64,000 nucleotides of DNA from Nonlabens sp. GTDB taxonomy: Bacteria; Bacteroidota; Bacteroidia; Flavobacteriales; Flavobacteriaceae. Below, one piece after another: positions 31,378 to 39,020 of this stretch. A model generated the notes under the pieces. It was not told the DNA's origin. It worked only from the letters and a program-made list of their open reading frames with translations, and made no database searches. The translations under genes and the position numbers were made by a program. Location: contig NZ_JAGYKG010000005.1 of NCBI RefSeq assembly GCF_018401815.1, positions 1-64,000 of the forward strand, in the 5' to 3' direction. How positions within the stretch are numbered: the first letter of the stretch is position 1; each line of letters opens with the position of its first letter.

Positions 31378-31385
31378 TACCTTTG
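31378..31385 (+). promoter_or_regulatory. TACCTTTG box upstream of the decayed MarR gene
   Basis: It matches the Bacteroidota -7 consensus TAnnTTTG. A TTTTG lies 16 bases upstream, shorter than the usual 19-21. It is now followed only by a pseudogene and may be a relic promoter. Confidence 0.35.
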
Positions 31386-31410
31386 TATCGTGCACGGAAT
31401 AAATAAAAAT

Positions 31411-31828
31411 TGAATAAGCAAGAACAATTAAAATCAAGTCGTTAAGTTCGTTTTCAGAGGTATTCTGTTTCTTGAGTATTGACTAAATTTTACATGCCTT
31501 ATTTGGGTTTAAAAAGACTTGCTTATTCTCAATATTTTTGCTGTTAGTGTTTTGGGGACCTGATGAAGTGACCGTCAATCACCTGTCGCTTTTACTTAAA
31601 TACCATTAGAGTATTTCCTCTTTTAAATGAATGCAGCAGTCCCATCTTATCGAGTGACGCCCTAGTAATAAGCATGATTCCAAGTTGATTATTCAGCTTG
31701 CCGAATAAGGAAAAGAGCTTAAAAATGAAGCGAGTCCAGTAGTGCCAAATGAAAGGCTACTAACATTGCTCACAGCAAATATAGAATTTCCAGAGATCAC
31801 CCATTTAAAGGAATTATTGGAAGAATGA
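31411..31828 (+). pseudogene. Decayed MarR/OhrR-family transcriptional regulator
   Basis: The region reads like a MarR regulator of the OhrR branch with damage. From TTG 31411 come LNKQEQLKSS and a stop (TAA 31444), then VRFQRYSVS and a stop (TGA), then VLTKFYMPYLGLKRLAYSQY. A frameshift near 31530 follows, then FLLLVFWGPDEVTVNHLSLL and more stops. The end reads IQLAE, stop, GKELKNEASPVVPNE and ITHLKELLEE. Order and spacing match OhrR: recognition of an SQY-LLLVLW helix, VNHL wing region and LTEKG-ELK tail. At least five stops and one shift make it inactive. It lies directly before the nitroreductase gene, which it may once have controlled. Confidence 0.75.
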
Positions 31829-31870
31829 ATTGGAGTACTGGATGAACAAAAATCAAAAATATTAAAAGAA

Positions 31871-32503
31871 ATGGAATTATTAGAACGACTAAAGTGGCGC
31901 TATGCGGCAAAAGCTATGAGTGGAGAAAAAGTACCACAAGAAAAAATAGATAACATACTAGAGGCGGCAAGACTTGCAGCAACCTCTAGTGGATTACAAC
32001 CTTTTGAAATTTATGTGGTAACTAACCAAGAAGTTAAAGAGAAAATTAGGCCTGTAGCTTGGAATCAATCCACCGTAACCGATTGTTCTCATTTGTTAGT
32101 TTTTGCAGCTTGGGATACTTACACCGCAGACCGTATCAATTACATGTTTGATTTAACCAATACCATACGTGGTTTTAAAAATGAAGGATGGGAAAATTAC
32201 CGTCAGCAGCTCTTAAGCACCTATCCACAACAAGATGCTGAGGTAAACTTTAATCATGCGGCCAAACAATCCTATATCGCTTTTTCACATGCCTTAATTG
32301 CTGCTGCTTTTGAAGAAGTAGACGCCACCCCTATGGAAGGCTTTGATGCAGATGCTGTTGATGAGATTTTAGGATTGAGAGCAAAAGGCTTAAGATCCAC
32401 AGTATTACTTCCTATAGGGTATAGAAAGCCATCAGAAGACTGGTTGGTCAACTTAGAAAAGGTGAGGAAGAGTACCGAAGACATGGTTACCATCATAGAT
32501 TAA
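31871..32503 (+). CDS. Nitroreductase family protein (FMN-dependent NAD(P)H oxidoreductase)
   Basis: 210 residues. The N-terminal LKWRYAAKAMSGEKVPQEK and the AARLAATSSGLQPFEIYVV segment form the FMN-binding start typical of NfsB-like nitroreductases. The end contains GLRAKGLRSTVLLPIGYR. The frame is open 14 codons upstream, but the ATG at 31871 gives the conserved N-terminus. These soluble enzymes reduce nitro-aromatics, quinones or other electrophiles with two electrons. The neighbours, a dead MarR/OhrR regulator and a DJ-1/PfpI protein, suggest a stress-response locus. Confidence 0.88.
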   Translation: MELLERLKWRYAAKAMSGEKVPQEKIDNILEAARLAATSSGLQPFEIYVVTNQEVKEKIRPVAWNQSTVTDCSHLLVFAAWDTYTADRINYMFDLTNTIRGFKNEGWENYRQQLLSTYPQQDAEVNFNHAAKQSYIAFSHALIAAAFEEVDATPMEGFDADAVDEILGLRAKGLRSTVLLPIGYRKPSEDWLVNLEKVRKSTEDMVTIID

Positions 32504-32519
32504 TCTAACTAACTATGAT

Positions 32520-32591
32520 ATTGAAAAATTAATATATACAGCTATGGTACTTGCCTTGTTTGCAGCAATAAGTTGTAAAGATCAAAGCTAA
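32520..32591 (+). pseudogene. Lipoprotein relic: signal peptide only
   Basis: The frame reads IEKLIYTAMVLALFAAISCKDQS then TAA at 32589-32591. LFAAISC is a lipobox. The first codons look like a normal MKKLIYTA start in which the ATG has changed to ATT and Lys to Glu. No mature protein follows. It is probably the remnant of a small lipoprotein gene between the nitroreductase and DJ-1/PfpI genes. Confidence 0.55.
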
Positions 32592-32645
32592 ATGGCAACT
32601 AGTGCCGATTTAAATAATAGTAGTAATCTTTAAAAAGAAAACAAT

Positions 32646-33323
32646 ATGAAAGTTTTATTTGTATTAACATCACACGATCAACTTGGAGACACTGGTAAAA
32701 AAACAGGATTTTGGGTAGAGGAGTTTGCTGGTCCGTATTACACTTTAACAGATAAAGGTGTTGAAATTACATTAGCAACACCTAAAGGTGGTAAAGCACC
32801 TATAGATCCAAGTAGTGATGCTCCAGATGCAGCAACAGAATTTACCAAGAGATTTGATAAAGACGAAGAAGCTCAAGAGTACATCAATAACACACATCAA
32901 CTAGCAGATGTCGATGCTGCAGATTATGATGCGGTATTTTATCCTGGTGGACACGGACCTTTATGGGATTTGGCTAACGACGAAACATCCATTAAGTTGA
33001 TCGAGACTTTTAACAGTCAAGAAAAGCCTATAGGCTTTGTATGTCATGCTCCAGCAGCCTTGAAACGGGTTAAAGGAACTGATGGAAGTCCATTAGTGAA
33101 AGGAAAGAAAGTAACTGGATTTACCAACTCAGAAGAAGATGCGGTGCAACTTACTGATGTGGTGCCATTTCTAGTGGAAGACATGCTTAAAGAAAATGGA
33201 GGTGTTTATTCTAAAGGAGCTGATTGGACAGCATACGCATTACAAGACGGTAATTTGATCACAGGACAAAATCCGGCTTCCTCGGTATTAGTAGCAGAAA
33301 AACTATATGCCGCGGTCCATTAA
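32646..33323 (+). CDS. DJ-1/PfpI family protein (class I glutamine amidotransferase-like)
   Basis: 225 residues. The nucleophile elbow holds C133 and H134 in IGFVCHAPAALK. E26 in the early FWVEEFAGPY matches the Hsp31-like/YDR533C group. The motif YPGGHGPLWDL lies at residues 99-109. Members act as glyoxalase III or chaperone-like proteins against methylglyoxal and carbonyl stress; the exact activity here is unproven. It is followed by a strong convergent terminator. Confidence 0.9.
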   Translation: MKVLFVLTSHDQLGDTGKKTGFWVEEFAGPYYTLTDKGVEITLATPKGGKAPIDPSSDAPDAATEFTKRFDKDEEAQEYINNTHQLADVDAADYDAVFYPGGHGPLWDLANDETSIKLIETFNSQEKPIGFVCHAPAALKRVKGTDGSPLVKGKKVTGFTNSEEDAVQLTDVVPFLVEDMLKENGGVYSKGADWTAYALQDGNLITGQNPASSVLVAEKLYAAVH

Positions 33324-33504
33324 TGGAGTAAAAAAACATCAAAAGGATTACAATCATTTGGATTTGAGCTTTATGCACAAAAAAATATTTTCCAAATGAT
33401 TTAGAAATACAAACTTTCCCTATTCTTTGACTTCAGCTGCTGATGTTTTTGGTAGTGTATTGATTAGAGAGGAAGCATTAAATCATTATAAAATGGTCCC
33501 CGTG

Positions 33505-33535
33505 AAAAAGCCACTTCAACCTGAAGTGGCTTTTT
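33505..33535. terminator. Bidirectional terminator between the DJ-1/PfpI gene and fumC
   Basis: A perfect 14-bp stem AAAAAGCCACTTCA/TGAAGTGGCTTTTT with a 3-base loop. It stands between convergent genes. Confidence 0.92.
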
Positions 33536-33616
33536 AGTTGTATTAAAAATAAAATTAGGTTCCTAAATATTGGAGTGCCACTTGCGCTTGCCTGCTGCTT
33601 ATATCTTACCATTAAT

Positions 33617-35011
33617 TTATCGGTGACCTATCATGTCTTCTGGTTTCACCCATTCGTCAAATTCTTCTGAAGTAACGTATTCTAAAGCTAGTGCAGCAGC
33701 TTTAAGAGTGGTGCCTTCTTCATGTGCTTTATTTGCGATTTCGGCAGCTTTATAATAGCCTATTTTAGTATTTAAGGCAGTTACCAGCATTAAAGAGTTG
33801 TCGAGTAAGGATTTTATGGTTGCCGTATTAGGCTCAATACCCACGGCACAATTCTCATCAAAACTTCTACAAGCGTCGCCTATCAACTGCGCACTTTCTA
33901 GCACAGCTGCTGCCATAACTGGCTTAAACACGTTGAGTTCAAAATGTCCTTGCATGCCACCTACAGTAACTGTTGTATCATTGCCTATCACACGAGCACA
34001 TACCATGGTGATGGCTTCTGCTTGTGTCGGATTTACTTTTCCAGGCATGATAGAACTTCCAGGTTCATTTGCTGGAATGATCAATTCGCCTATACCGCTG
34101 CGGGGACCACTAGCAAGCATTCTAATATCGTGAGCGATTTTATTTAATGAAACGGCTACTTGCTTTAAGGCACCATGAGTCTCTACGAGAGCATCGTGAG
34201 CCGCTAAAGCTTCAAATTTATTATCGGCTGTTTTGAAAGGCAATTCGGTAAAATGTGCAATATACTCTGCTACCTTTACGTCATAACCTCTAGGGGTATT
34301 AAGTCCAGTACCTACGGCGGTTCCCCCTAGAGCGAGTTGACTCAAGTGAGCTAGTGTATTTTCTAAAGCGATGATCCCAAAATCCAGTTGCGATACATAA
34401 CCAGAGAACTCTTGCCCAAGGGTTAGAGGTGTTGCATCCATCAAATGTGTGCGACCAATTTTTACAACGTCTACAAATTCAATAGACTTATTATGCAAGG
34501 TATTTCGCAGTTGTTTGATTCCAGGAATGGTATTTTCTACTACTTTTTTATAACATGCAATGTGCATTCCTGTAGGAAAGGTATCGTTAGAAGACTGCGA
34601 TTTATTCACATCATCGTTAGGTTGTATGATTTTTTCACCTTCACCTACTGTTTTACCAGCGAGCTGTTGTGCACGGTTTGCGATCACTTCATTTACATTC
34701 ATATTAGACTGTGTTCCAGAACCAGTCTGCCAAATAACTAATGGAAATTGGTCATCGTGTTTTCCATCTAATATCTCATCACAAACTTGAGCAATTAAAT
34801 CGCGTTTCTCTTCTACAAGAACTCCTAGATCACAGTTGGTGAAAGCAGCAGCTTTCTTTAAATAAGCAAATCCATAAATGATTTCTAGCGGCATACTACC
34901 AGAAGCACCTATTTTAAAATTCATACAGGAGCGCTGTGTTTGCGCACCCCATAGCTTATCTGTTGGGACTTCTACGTCCCCCATTGTATCTTTTTCTATT
35001 CTATATTGCAT
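33617..35011 (-). CDS. fumC: Fumarate hydratase, class II
   Basis: 464 residues, the usual length. Conserved blocks: [20 protein letters not shown] near residue 92, [17 protein letters not shown] near 185 and the superfamily signature [16 protein letters not shown] near 316. It hydrates fumarate to malate in the TCA cycle as a soluble, oxygen-stable homotetramer with no Fe-S cluster. It is transcribed alone. The ATG at 35011 gives the expected [16 protein letters not shown]. Confidence 0.97.
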   Translation of the reverse strand: MQYRIEKDTMGDVEVPTDKLWGAQTQRSCMNFKIGASGSMPLEIIYGFAYLKKAAAFTNCDLGVLVEEKRDLIAQVCDEILDGKHDDQFPLVIWQTGSGTQSNMNVNEVIANRAQQLAGKTVGEGEKIIQPNDDVNKSQSSNDTFPTGMHIACYKKVVENTIPGIKQLRNTLHNKSIEFVDVVKIGRTHLMDATPLTLGQEFSGYVSQLDFGIIALENTLAHLSQLALGGTAVGTGLNTPRGYDVKVAEYIAHFTELPFKTADNKFEALAAHDALVETHGALKQVAVSLNKIAHDIRMLASGPRSGIGELIIPANEPGSSIMPGKVNPTQAEAITMVCARVIGNDTTVTVGGMQGHFELNVFKPVMAAAVLESAQLIGDACRSFDENCAVGIEPNTATIKSLLDNSLMLVTALNTKIGYYKAAEIANKAHEEGTTLKAAALALEYVTSEEFDEWVKPEDMIGHR

Positions 35012-35215
35012 GTGATTGAATTTTTAACAAATATAAAACCTGCAGTTTGTTTAATCGTCTGATTATAGATAATTATAACAAGATACAACAAGAGGATCTT
35101 CTTCAATAACTCAAGTTGAAAGCGAGATTATGAAAGGAAGTCCAAGACAGTAATGAAAGATAATAAGGGGAGCCAGTTTTATAAACAGTTTTTTGTTAAT
35201 AAATGACGTGTAGTC

Positions 35216-35247
35216 TTTGAATTTTTGGGTTGTAGTCTTTATCTTTG
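35216..35247 (+). promoter_or_regulatory. Bacteroidota-type promoter of the 60-residue membrane protein gene
   Basis: TTTG (35216-35219), 20 bases, TATCTTTG (35240-35247). This fits the TTTG-N19-21-TAnnTTTG consensus of the main flavobacterial sigma factor. The ATG follows 19 bases later. Confidence 0.7.
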
Positions 35248-35266
35248 CACCAAATAAAGAAATACA

Positions 35267-35449
35267 ATGTTCGATTTTGATCAATACTTAGGCTTTTTAG
35301 CTTTTTTAGGAATTCTAACTTTAGGGTTTTGGCTAATGATTTTTTTGACGGCAATTATACCCTATTGGATAACAGGTTCTTTATTAGAAAAAAGAAAATT
35401 AAAAAAAGAAGCAAAACTTAAAAAGCAAGAAGTAAATAGTTCCTTATAA
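35267..35449 (+). CDS. Small membrane protein, 60 residues
   Basis: One long or two short membrane segments (YLGFLAFLGILTL, then FWLMIFLTAIIPYWITG) precede a charged tail with coiled-coil-like lysines and glutamates (LEKRKLKKEAKLKKQE). It has its own consensus promoter just before and a strong terminator just after, so it is a real single-gene unit even though I do not recognise the family. The function is unknown. Confidence 0.75.
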   Translation: MFDFDQYLGFLAFLGILTLGFWLMIFLTAIIPYWITGSLLEKRKLKKEAKLKKQEVNSSL

Positions 35450-35471
35450 GGAATTGATATAGCCTATTTTG

Positions 35472-35504
35472 AAAACCGTTCCGCTACTGCTGAACGGTTT
35501 TTTT
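35472..35504 (+). terminator. Terminator of the small membrane protein gene
   Basis: A perfect 10-bp stem AAAACCGTTC/GAACGGTTTT with a 10-base loop and a T-run. Confidence 0.88.
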
Positions 35505-35796
35505 ATGCCTTAATCCTAGGAACAACTGATGTTCATAGATCATATAATCAATCAAACATCAAAAGTAAATAAGCTCTGTTTTATAGGTATTAGTAACCTA
35601 TGTTGCACTATGTGGTTTCATCCATTTATGCTCTATTTTAACTCCTTGGAAGCTGTTAAGAATAGTCACGAGGAACAACTCCTGCACAAGAAAAAAAGGG
35701 AAAAAAGTACGAAAATTTGACAATGTTTTCTTATTAACTACACAGCAATAGGTGCTTTTCAATATTAAGAAAGCAGCGTTTAAAGTTGCACATTAG

Positions 35797-35958
35797 GTCC
35801 TTATCAACATCAAAAGACTAAGAAAAGAACTCAATAGATTGCTTTTGGCACTTTATTTAGAATCAACACAGGGCATGAAAGAGGTTTCAACGCATCCCCA
35901 ATTTGACACGTACGCCAAGGAACGCCGTACTTACAACCCCTTATTTATTGAGGCATAA
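35797..35958 (+). pseudogene. Coding-like relic with no start codon
   Basis: After a TAG at 35794 the frame reads NIKRLRKELNRLLLALYLES, then KEVSTHPQFDTYAKERRTYN and PLFIEA to TAA 35956-35958. It looks like the last ~50 residues of a real protein, with helical and charged character. The only ATG (35875) would leave 27 codons, and an imperfect hairpin with a T-run follows at 35962-35990. The rest of the 614-base gap holds nothing I can call. I do not recognise the family. Confidence 0.4.
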
Positions 35959-35999
35959 TTTTAAAAAGCCACTTTTCAAGTGCCTTTTTTTATTTCTTG

Positions 36000-36030
36000 T
36001 TGCGAGCCTAGCTACAAGATTTTATATTTA
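36000..36030 (+). promoter_or_regulatory. Possible promoter of the YebC gene
   Basis: TTG (36000-36002), 20 bases, TATATTTA (36023-36030). It differs from TAnnTTTG in the last base. It lies 33 bases before the ATG. Confidence 0.4.
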
Positions 36031-36063
36031 CACCATATAATAAGTAACTATTAAACTTTAGAA

Positions 36064-36807
36064 ATGGGTAGAGCATTTGAATTCCGCAAGGCGCGTAAAA
36101 TGAAACGATGGAGTGCCATGTCTAAGGCCTTTACAAGAATAGGTAAAGACATTGTCATAGCAGTAAAAGAAGGTGGGCCAGATCCTGAAACCAACTCTAG
36201 ATTAAGAGCGGTGATACAAAACGCCAAGGCGGTTAATATGCCTAAAGTAAATGTAGAGCGCGCCATTAAAAAGGCTACCGATAAGGATACAGCCAACTAT
36301 GAAACCGTACTTTTTGAAGGGTATGCACCTCATGGTATTGCAGTACTTGTAGAAACCTCCACAGATAATAATAATAGAACGGTGGCAAACGTGCGCAGTT
36401 ATTTTAATAAATGCGATGGCAACCTAGGCACTTCTGGATCGGTTGAATTTATGTTCGATCATAAATGTCATTTTAGAATCCCAGCAGGCAACTTAGATTT
36501 AGATGAGCTGGAATTGGAATTGATAGACTATGGTGCTGATGAGTTGTTCTTTGATGAAAAGGATGAAGACGATGACAATTCTGTAGATGGTATTATCATT
36601 TATGCAGAATTTCAAAATTACGGTACTTTGCAAAAAGCATTAGAAGAGATGAACCTAGAAATATTGAGTTCAGATTTTGAATATATTCCTACCATTCAAA
36701 AGGTAGTGACAGCTGAGCAAAAAGAGGATATCGATAAATTACTGGAGAAGTTAGATGATGATGACGATGTAAATAATGTGTATACCACCTTAAAAGAAGA
36801 GGAATAA
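36064..36807 (+). CDS. YebC/PmpR family DNA-binding regulatory protein
   Basis: 247 residues. The opening MGRAFEFRKARKMKRWSAMS is the Bacteroidota version of the YebC start. Conserved segments are ARIGKDI-like (here TRIGKDIVIAVKEGG), NMPKVNVERAIKK and FEGYAPHGIAVLVE. YebC proteins were first called transcription factors; newer work links them to relief of ribosome stalling. Which role applies here is open. The C-terminus is acidic (DDDDDVNN). Confidence 0.92.
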   Translation: MGRAFEFRKARKMKRWSAMSKAFTRIGKDIVIAVKEGGPDPETNSRLRAVIQNAKAVNMPKVNVERAIKKATDKDTANYETVLFEGYAPHGIAVLVETSTDNNNRTVANVRSYFNKCDGNLGTSGSVEFMFDHKCHFRIPAGNLDLDELELELIDYGADELFFDEKDEDDDNSVDGIIIYAEFQNYGTLQKALEEMNLEILSSDFEYIPTIQKVVTAEQKEDIDKLLEKLDDDDDVNNVYTTLKEEE

Positions 36808-36969
36808 ACAAGCGATGATAGGTTTTTTTGATAGCACCTGTAGAGATGTTTCGTTGTGTTGAAATCAAGACAGTATTAAGTGATGTTTAATGACATTCCT
36901 TACTATAGCAATTATGTTATACTTCTTTAAAATAGTAACTTAGAGGCAAAGTTTAAAATGATTTATTTT

Positions 36970-37347
36970 ATGGTAAAAGAAAAATATCAAAGCGTCTTAG
37001 ACTTAGGAGAAAAATTAAACATCCAAAACGGAGATGTAAAAATAAATGGGGACACATTAGAAATAAGAGGTACCGCTGCAACTCCTTATCATAAAAATTT
37101 ATTGCTAGATGAAATTAAAAAAATAGGTGGAGCTAGTCCATCAGATTTAATAGCAGACATTAAAGTTGCCGATGAATCCATATATGCAAAGCATGTGGTA
37201 AAAAATGGAGAGTCCTTAAGCCTTATTGCAACACATTACTTTAAGAATCCACTAAGATACCGGCAAATTTTTGTTGCTAACATCGACATATTAAAAAACC
37301 CAGATTTAATTCATACAGGTCAGGAGTTAGTAATTCCTAATTTATAA
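36970..37347 (+). CDS. LysM domain protein with N-terminal BON-like domain
   Basis: 125 residues from the ATG at 36970; an upstream ATG at 36958 is possible but less likely. Residues ~1-60 are BON-like (NGDVKINGDTLEIRGTA), and a LysM domain fills the end (HVVKNGESLSLIATHYFKNP... GQELVIPNL). This matches the E. coli YgaU/Kbp build, a potassium-binding protein. No signal peptide is visible, so it is probably cytosolic, like Kbp. The function is inferred from architecture only. Confidence 0.78.
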   Translation: MVKEKYQSVLDLGEKLNIQNGDVKINGDTLEIRGTAATPYHKNLLLDEIKKIGGASPSDLIADIKVADESIYAKHVVKNGESLSLIATHYFKNPLRYRQIFVANIDILKNPDLIHTGQELVIPNL

Positions 37348-37371
37348 TTATCAACCTATTCTATTTAGGTA

Positions 37372-37400
37372 AAAAGACTCACAATTTGCGAGTCTTTTTT
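37372..37400. terminator. Bidirectional terminator between the LysM gene and gltD
   Basis: Stem AAAAGACTC/GAGTCTTTT (9 bp, 9-base loop), with T-runs on both strands, between convergent genes. Confidence 0.85.
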
Positions 37401-37428
37401 TTAGCTTGACTCACATAACACAGCGCTT

Positions 37429-38901
37429 TTATCGTCGAGGAAGATCATTATCTAAATCTTTAAGAGGTAATTGAGAAGTCCCCATTAAATAGGAGTCGAC
37501 ATGATGCGCTGCTTCTCGACCTTCAGAAATTGCCCAAACTATTAAGGACTGACCGCGTCGCATATCTCCAGCAGCAAATATTCCATCGACGTTGGTTTTA
37601 TGGTTAGAGGGGTCTGCTTTTATATTTCCTCTCATATCTGTATCTAGGCCTAACTGGTCAATCAACGTTTTTTCTGGTCCAGTAAAGCCTAAGGCAAGCA
37701 ACGCCATATCACATTTCCATGTTTTCTCTGTTCCTTTGACCTCTTTTAATTCTGGTCTTAGCTGACCTGGTTTTTTAATCCATTCTACATCCACAGTTAT
37801 CAGGCCGGTGAGATTTCCTTTTTGGTCTCCTATAAATTCTTTAGTAGAAATGCTAAAAACTCGTTCTACGCCTTCTTGATGTGAAGAGGTGGTTTTTAAA
37901 CGCATAGGGAAATAGGGCCAGGGTTGTTCTTCTGACCTTTCTATAGTAGGTCTGGATAGGATTTCAAAGTTGGTTACAGAGGCTGCTCCGTGTCTATTAG
38001 AGGTTCCTATGCAGTCAGAACCTGTATCGCCACCACCTATAACCACTACATTTTTATCGGTGGCCATGATGACTTCTTCCCATTCTTGAAAATCGTCTAC
38101 ACGTTCATTATTTTGCTTTAAAAAATCCATTGCTTGATAGACCCCTTTAAGATGTGCTCCTTTGATAGGAATCCCTCTTCTTATGGTAGCACCTCCGCAA
38201 AGAACAATGGCATCGTGATCACTTTTAAGTTTTTCAACGCTGATATTTTTACCAACCTCAGAATTTGTTTTGAAAATAATTCCTTCTTCCTCTAAAACTT
38301 GCAGGCGTCTATCGATCACGTCTTTTTGTAATTTAAAATCTGGGATTCCATATCTTAATAGGCCACCTATTTTTGCGTCTCGTTCATAAATAGTAACGCT
38401 ATGACCAGCGCAGTTTAACTGTTGAGCTGTTGCGAGCCCTGAGGGTCCAGAACCTATAACAGCAACAGTTTTATCGGTTCGTTTCTTTGGAGGTTGTGCC
38501 TGCACCCATCCTTCTTCAAAAGCTTTTTCGGCAATATTCTTTTCTATATTCTCAATACTTACAGGATCTTCATTAATTCCTAGTACACAAGACTCTTCAC
38601 AAGGAGCTGGACATAACCTTCCTGTAAATTCAGGGAAGTTATTGGTGCTGTGTAAAATTTGAGCAGCTTCTTTCCAGCGGCCTTTATACACCATGTCGTT
38701 AAAATCAGGAATCAGATTCCCTAGCGGGCAGCCACTATGGCAAAATGGGACACCACAGTCCATGCATCGTCCTCCTTGTTTTTTTAGTTCGGGCTCTTTA
38801 AGAGGTACGGTAAATTCTTTATAATTCTCTACTCGTTCTTGAACAGGTAAATAAGTTTCATCTGCTCTTTTATATTCTAAAAATCCGGTTGTTTTTCCCA
38901 T
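37429..38901 (-). CDS. gltD: Glutamate synthase (NADPH) small subunit
   Basis: 490 residues. Cys-rich N-terminus for 4Fe-4S clusters: GGRCMDCGVPFCHSGCPLGN and LCPAPCEESCVLGI. The FAD-binding GxGxxG is VIGSGPSGLATAQQL near residue 148. The NADPH-binding VVIGGGDTGSDC lies near 285. The subunit passes electrons from NADPH to GltB. It lies 119 bases downstream of gltB on the same strand and shares its operon. Confidence 0.96.
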   Translation of the reverse strand: MGKTTGFLEYKRADETYLPVQERVENYKEFTVPLKEPELKKQGGRCMDCGVPFCHSGCPLGNLIPDFNDMVYKGRWKEAAQILHSTNNFPEFTGRLCPAPCEESCVLGINEDPVSIENIEKNIAEKAFEEGWVQAQPPKKRTDKTVAVIGSGPSGLATAQQLNCAGHSVTIYERDAKIGGLLRYGIPDFKLQKDVIDRRLQVLEEEGIIFKTNSEVGKNISVEKLKSDHDAIVLCGGATIRRGIPIKGAHLKGVYQAMDFLKQNNERVDDFQEWEEVIMATDKNVVVIGGGDTGSDCIGTSNRHGAASVTNFEILSRPTIERSEEQPWPYFPMRLKTTSSHQEGVERVFSISTKEFIGDQKGNLTGLITVDVEWIKKPGQLRPELKEVKGTEKTWKCDMALLALGFTGPEKTLIDQLGLDTDMRGNIKADPSNHKTNVDGIFAAGDMRRGQSLIVWAISEGREAAHHVDSYLMGTSQLPLKDLDNDLPRR

Positions 38902-39020
38902 CTCTAATTTCTTTAATTCTTTTAAAACTGTTGCTTATGACCTTTTGTTGAAATCACTTTTAAGACTCCAAGTTTTTGCTATATATCCCTATACCACAGT
39001 GCTCCATTTCTTTTTAGTCA

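Noticed and set aside
35529..35720. 63-codon plus ORF
   Set aside because: Composition rich in rare and aromatic residues, no motif, and no supporting signals.
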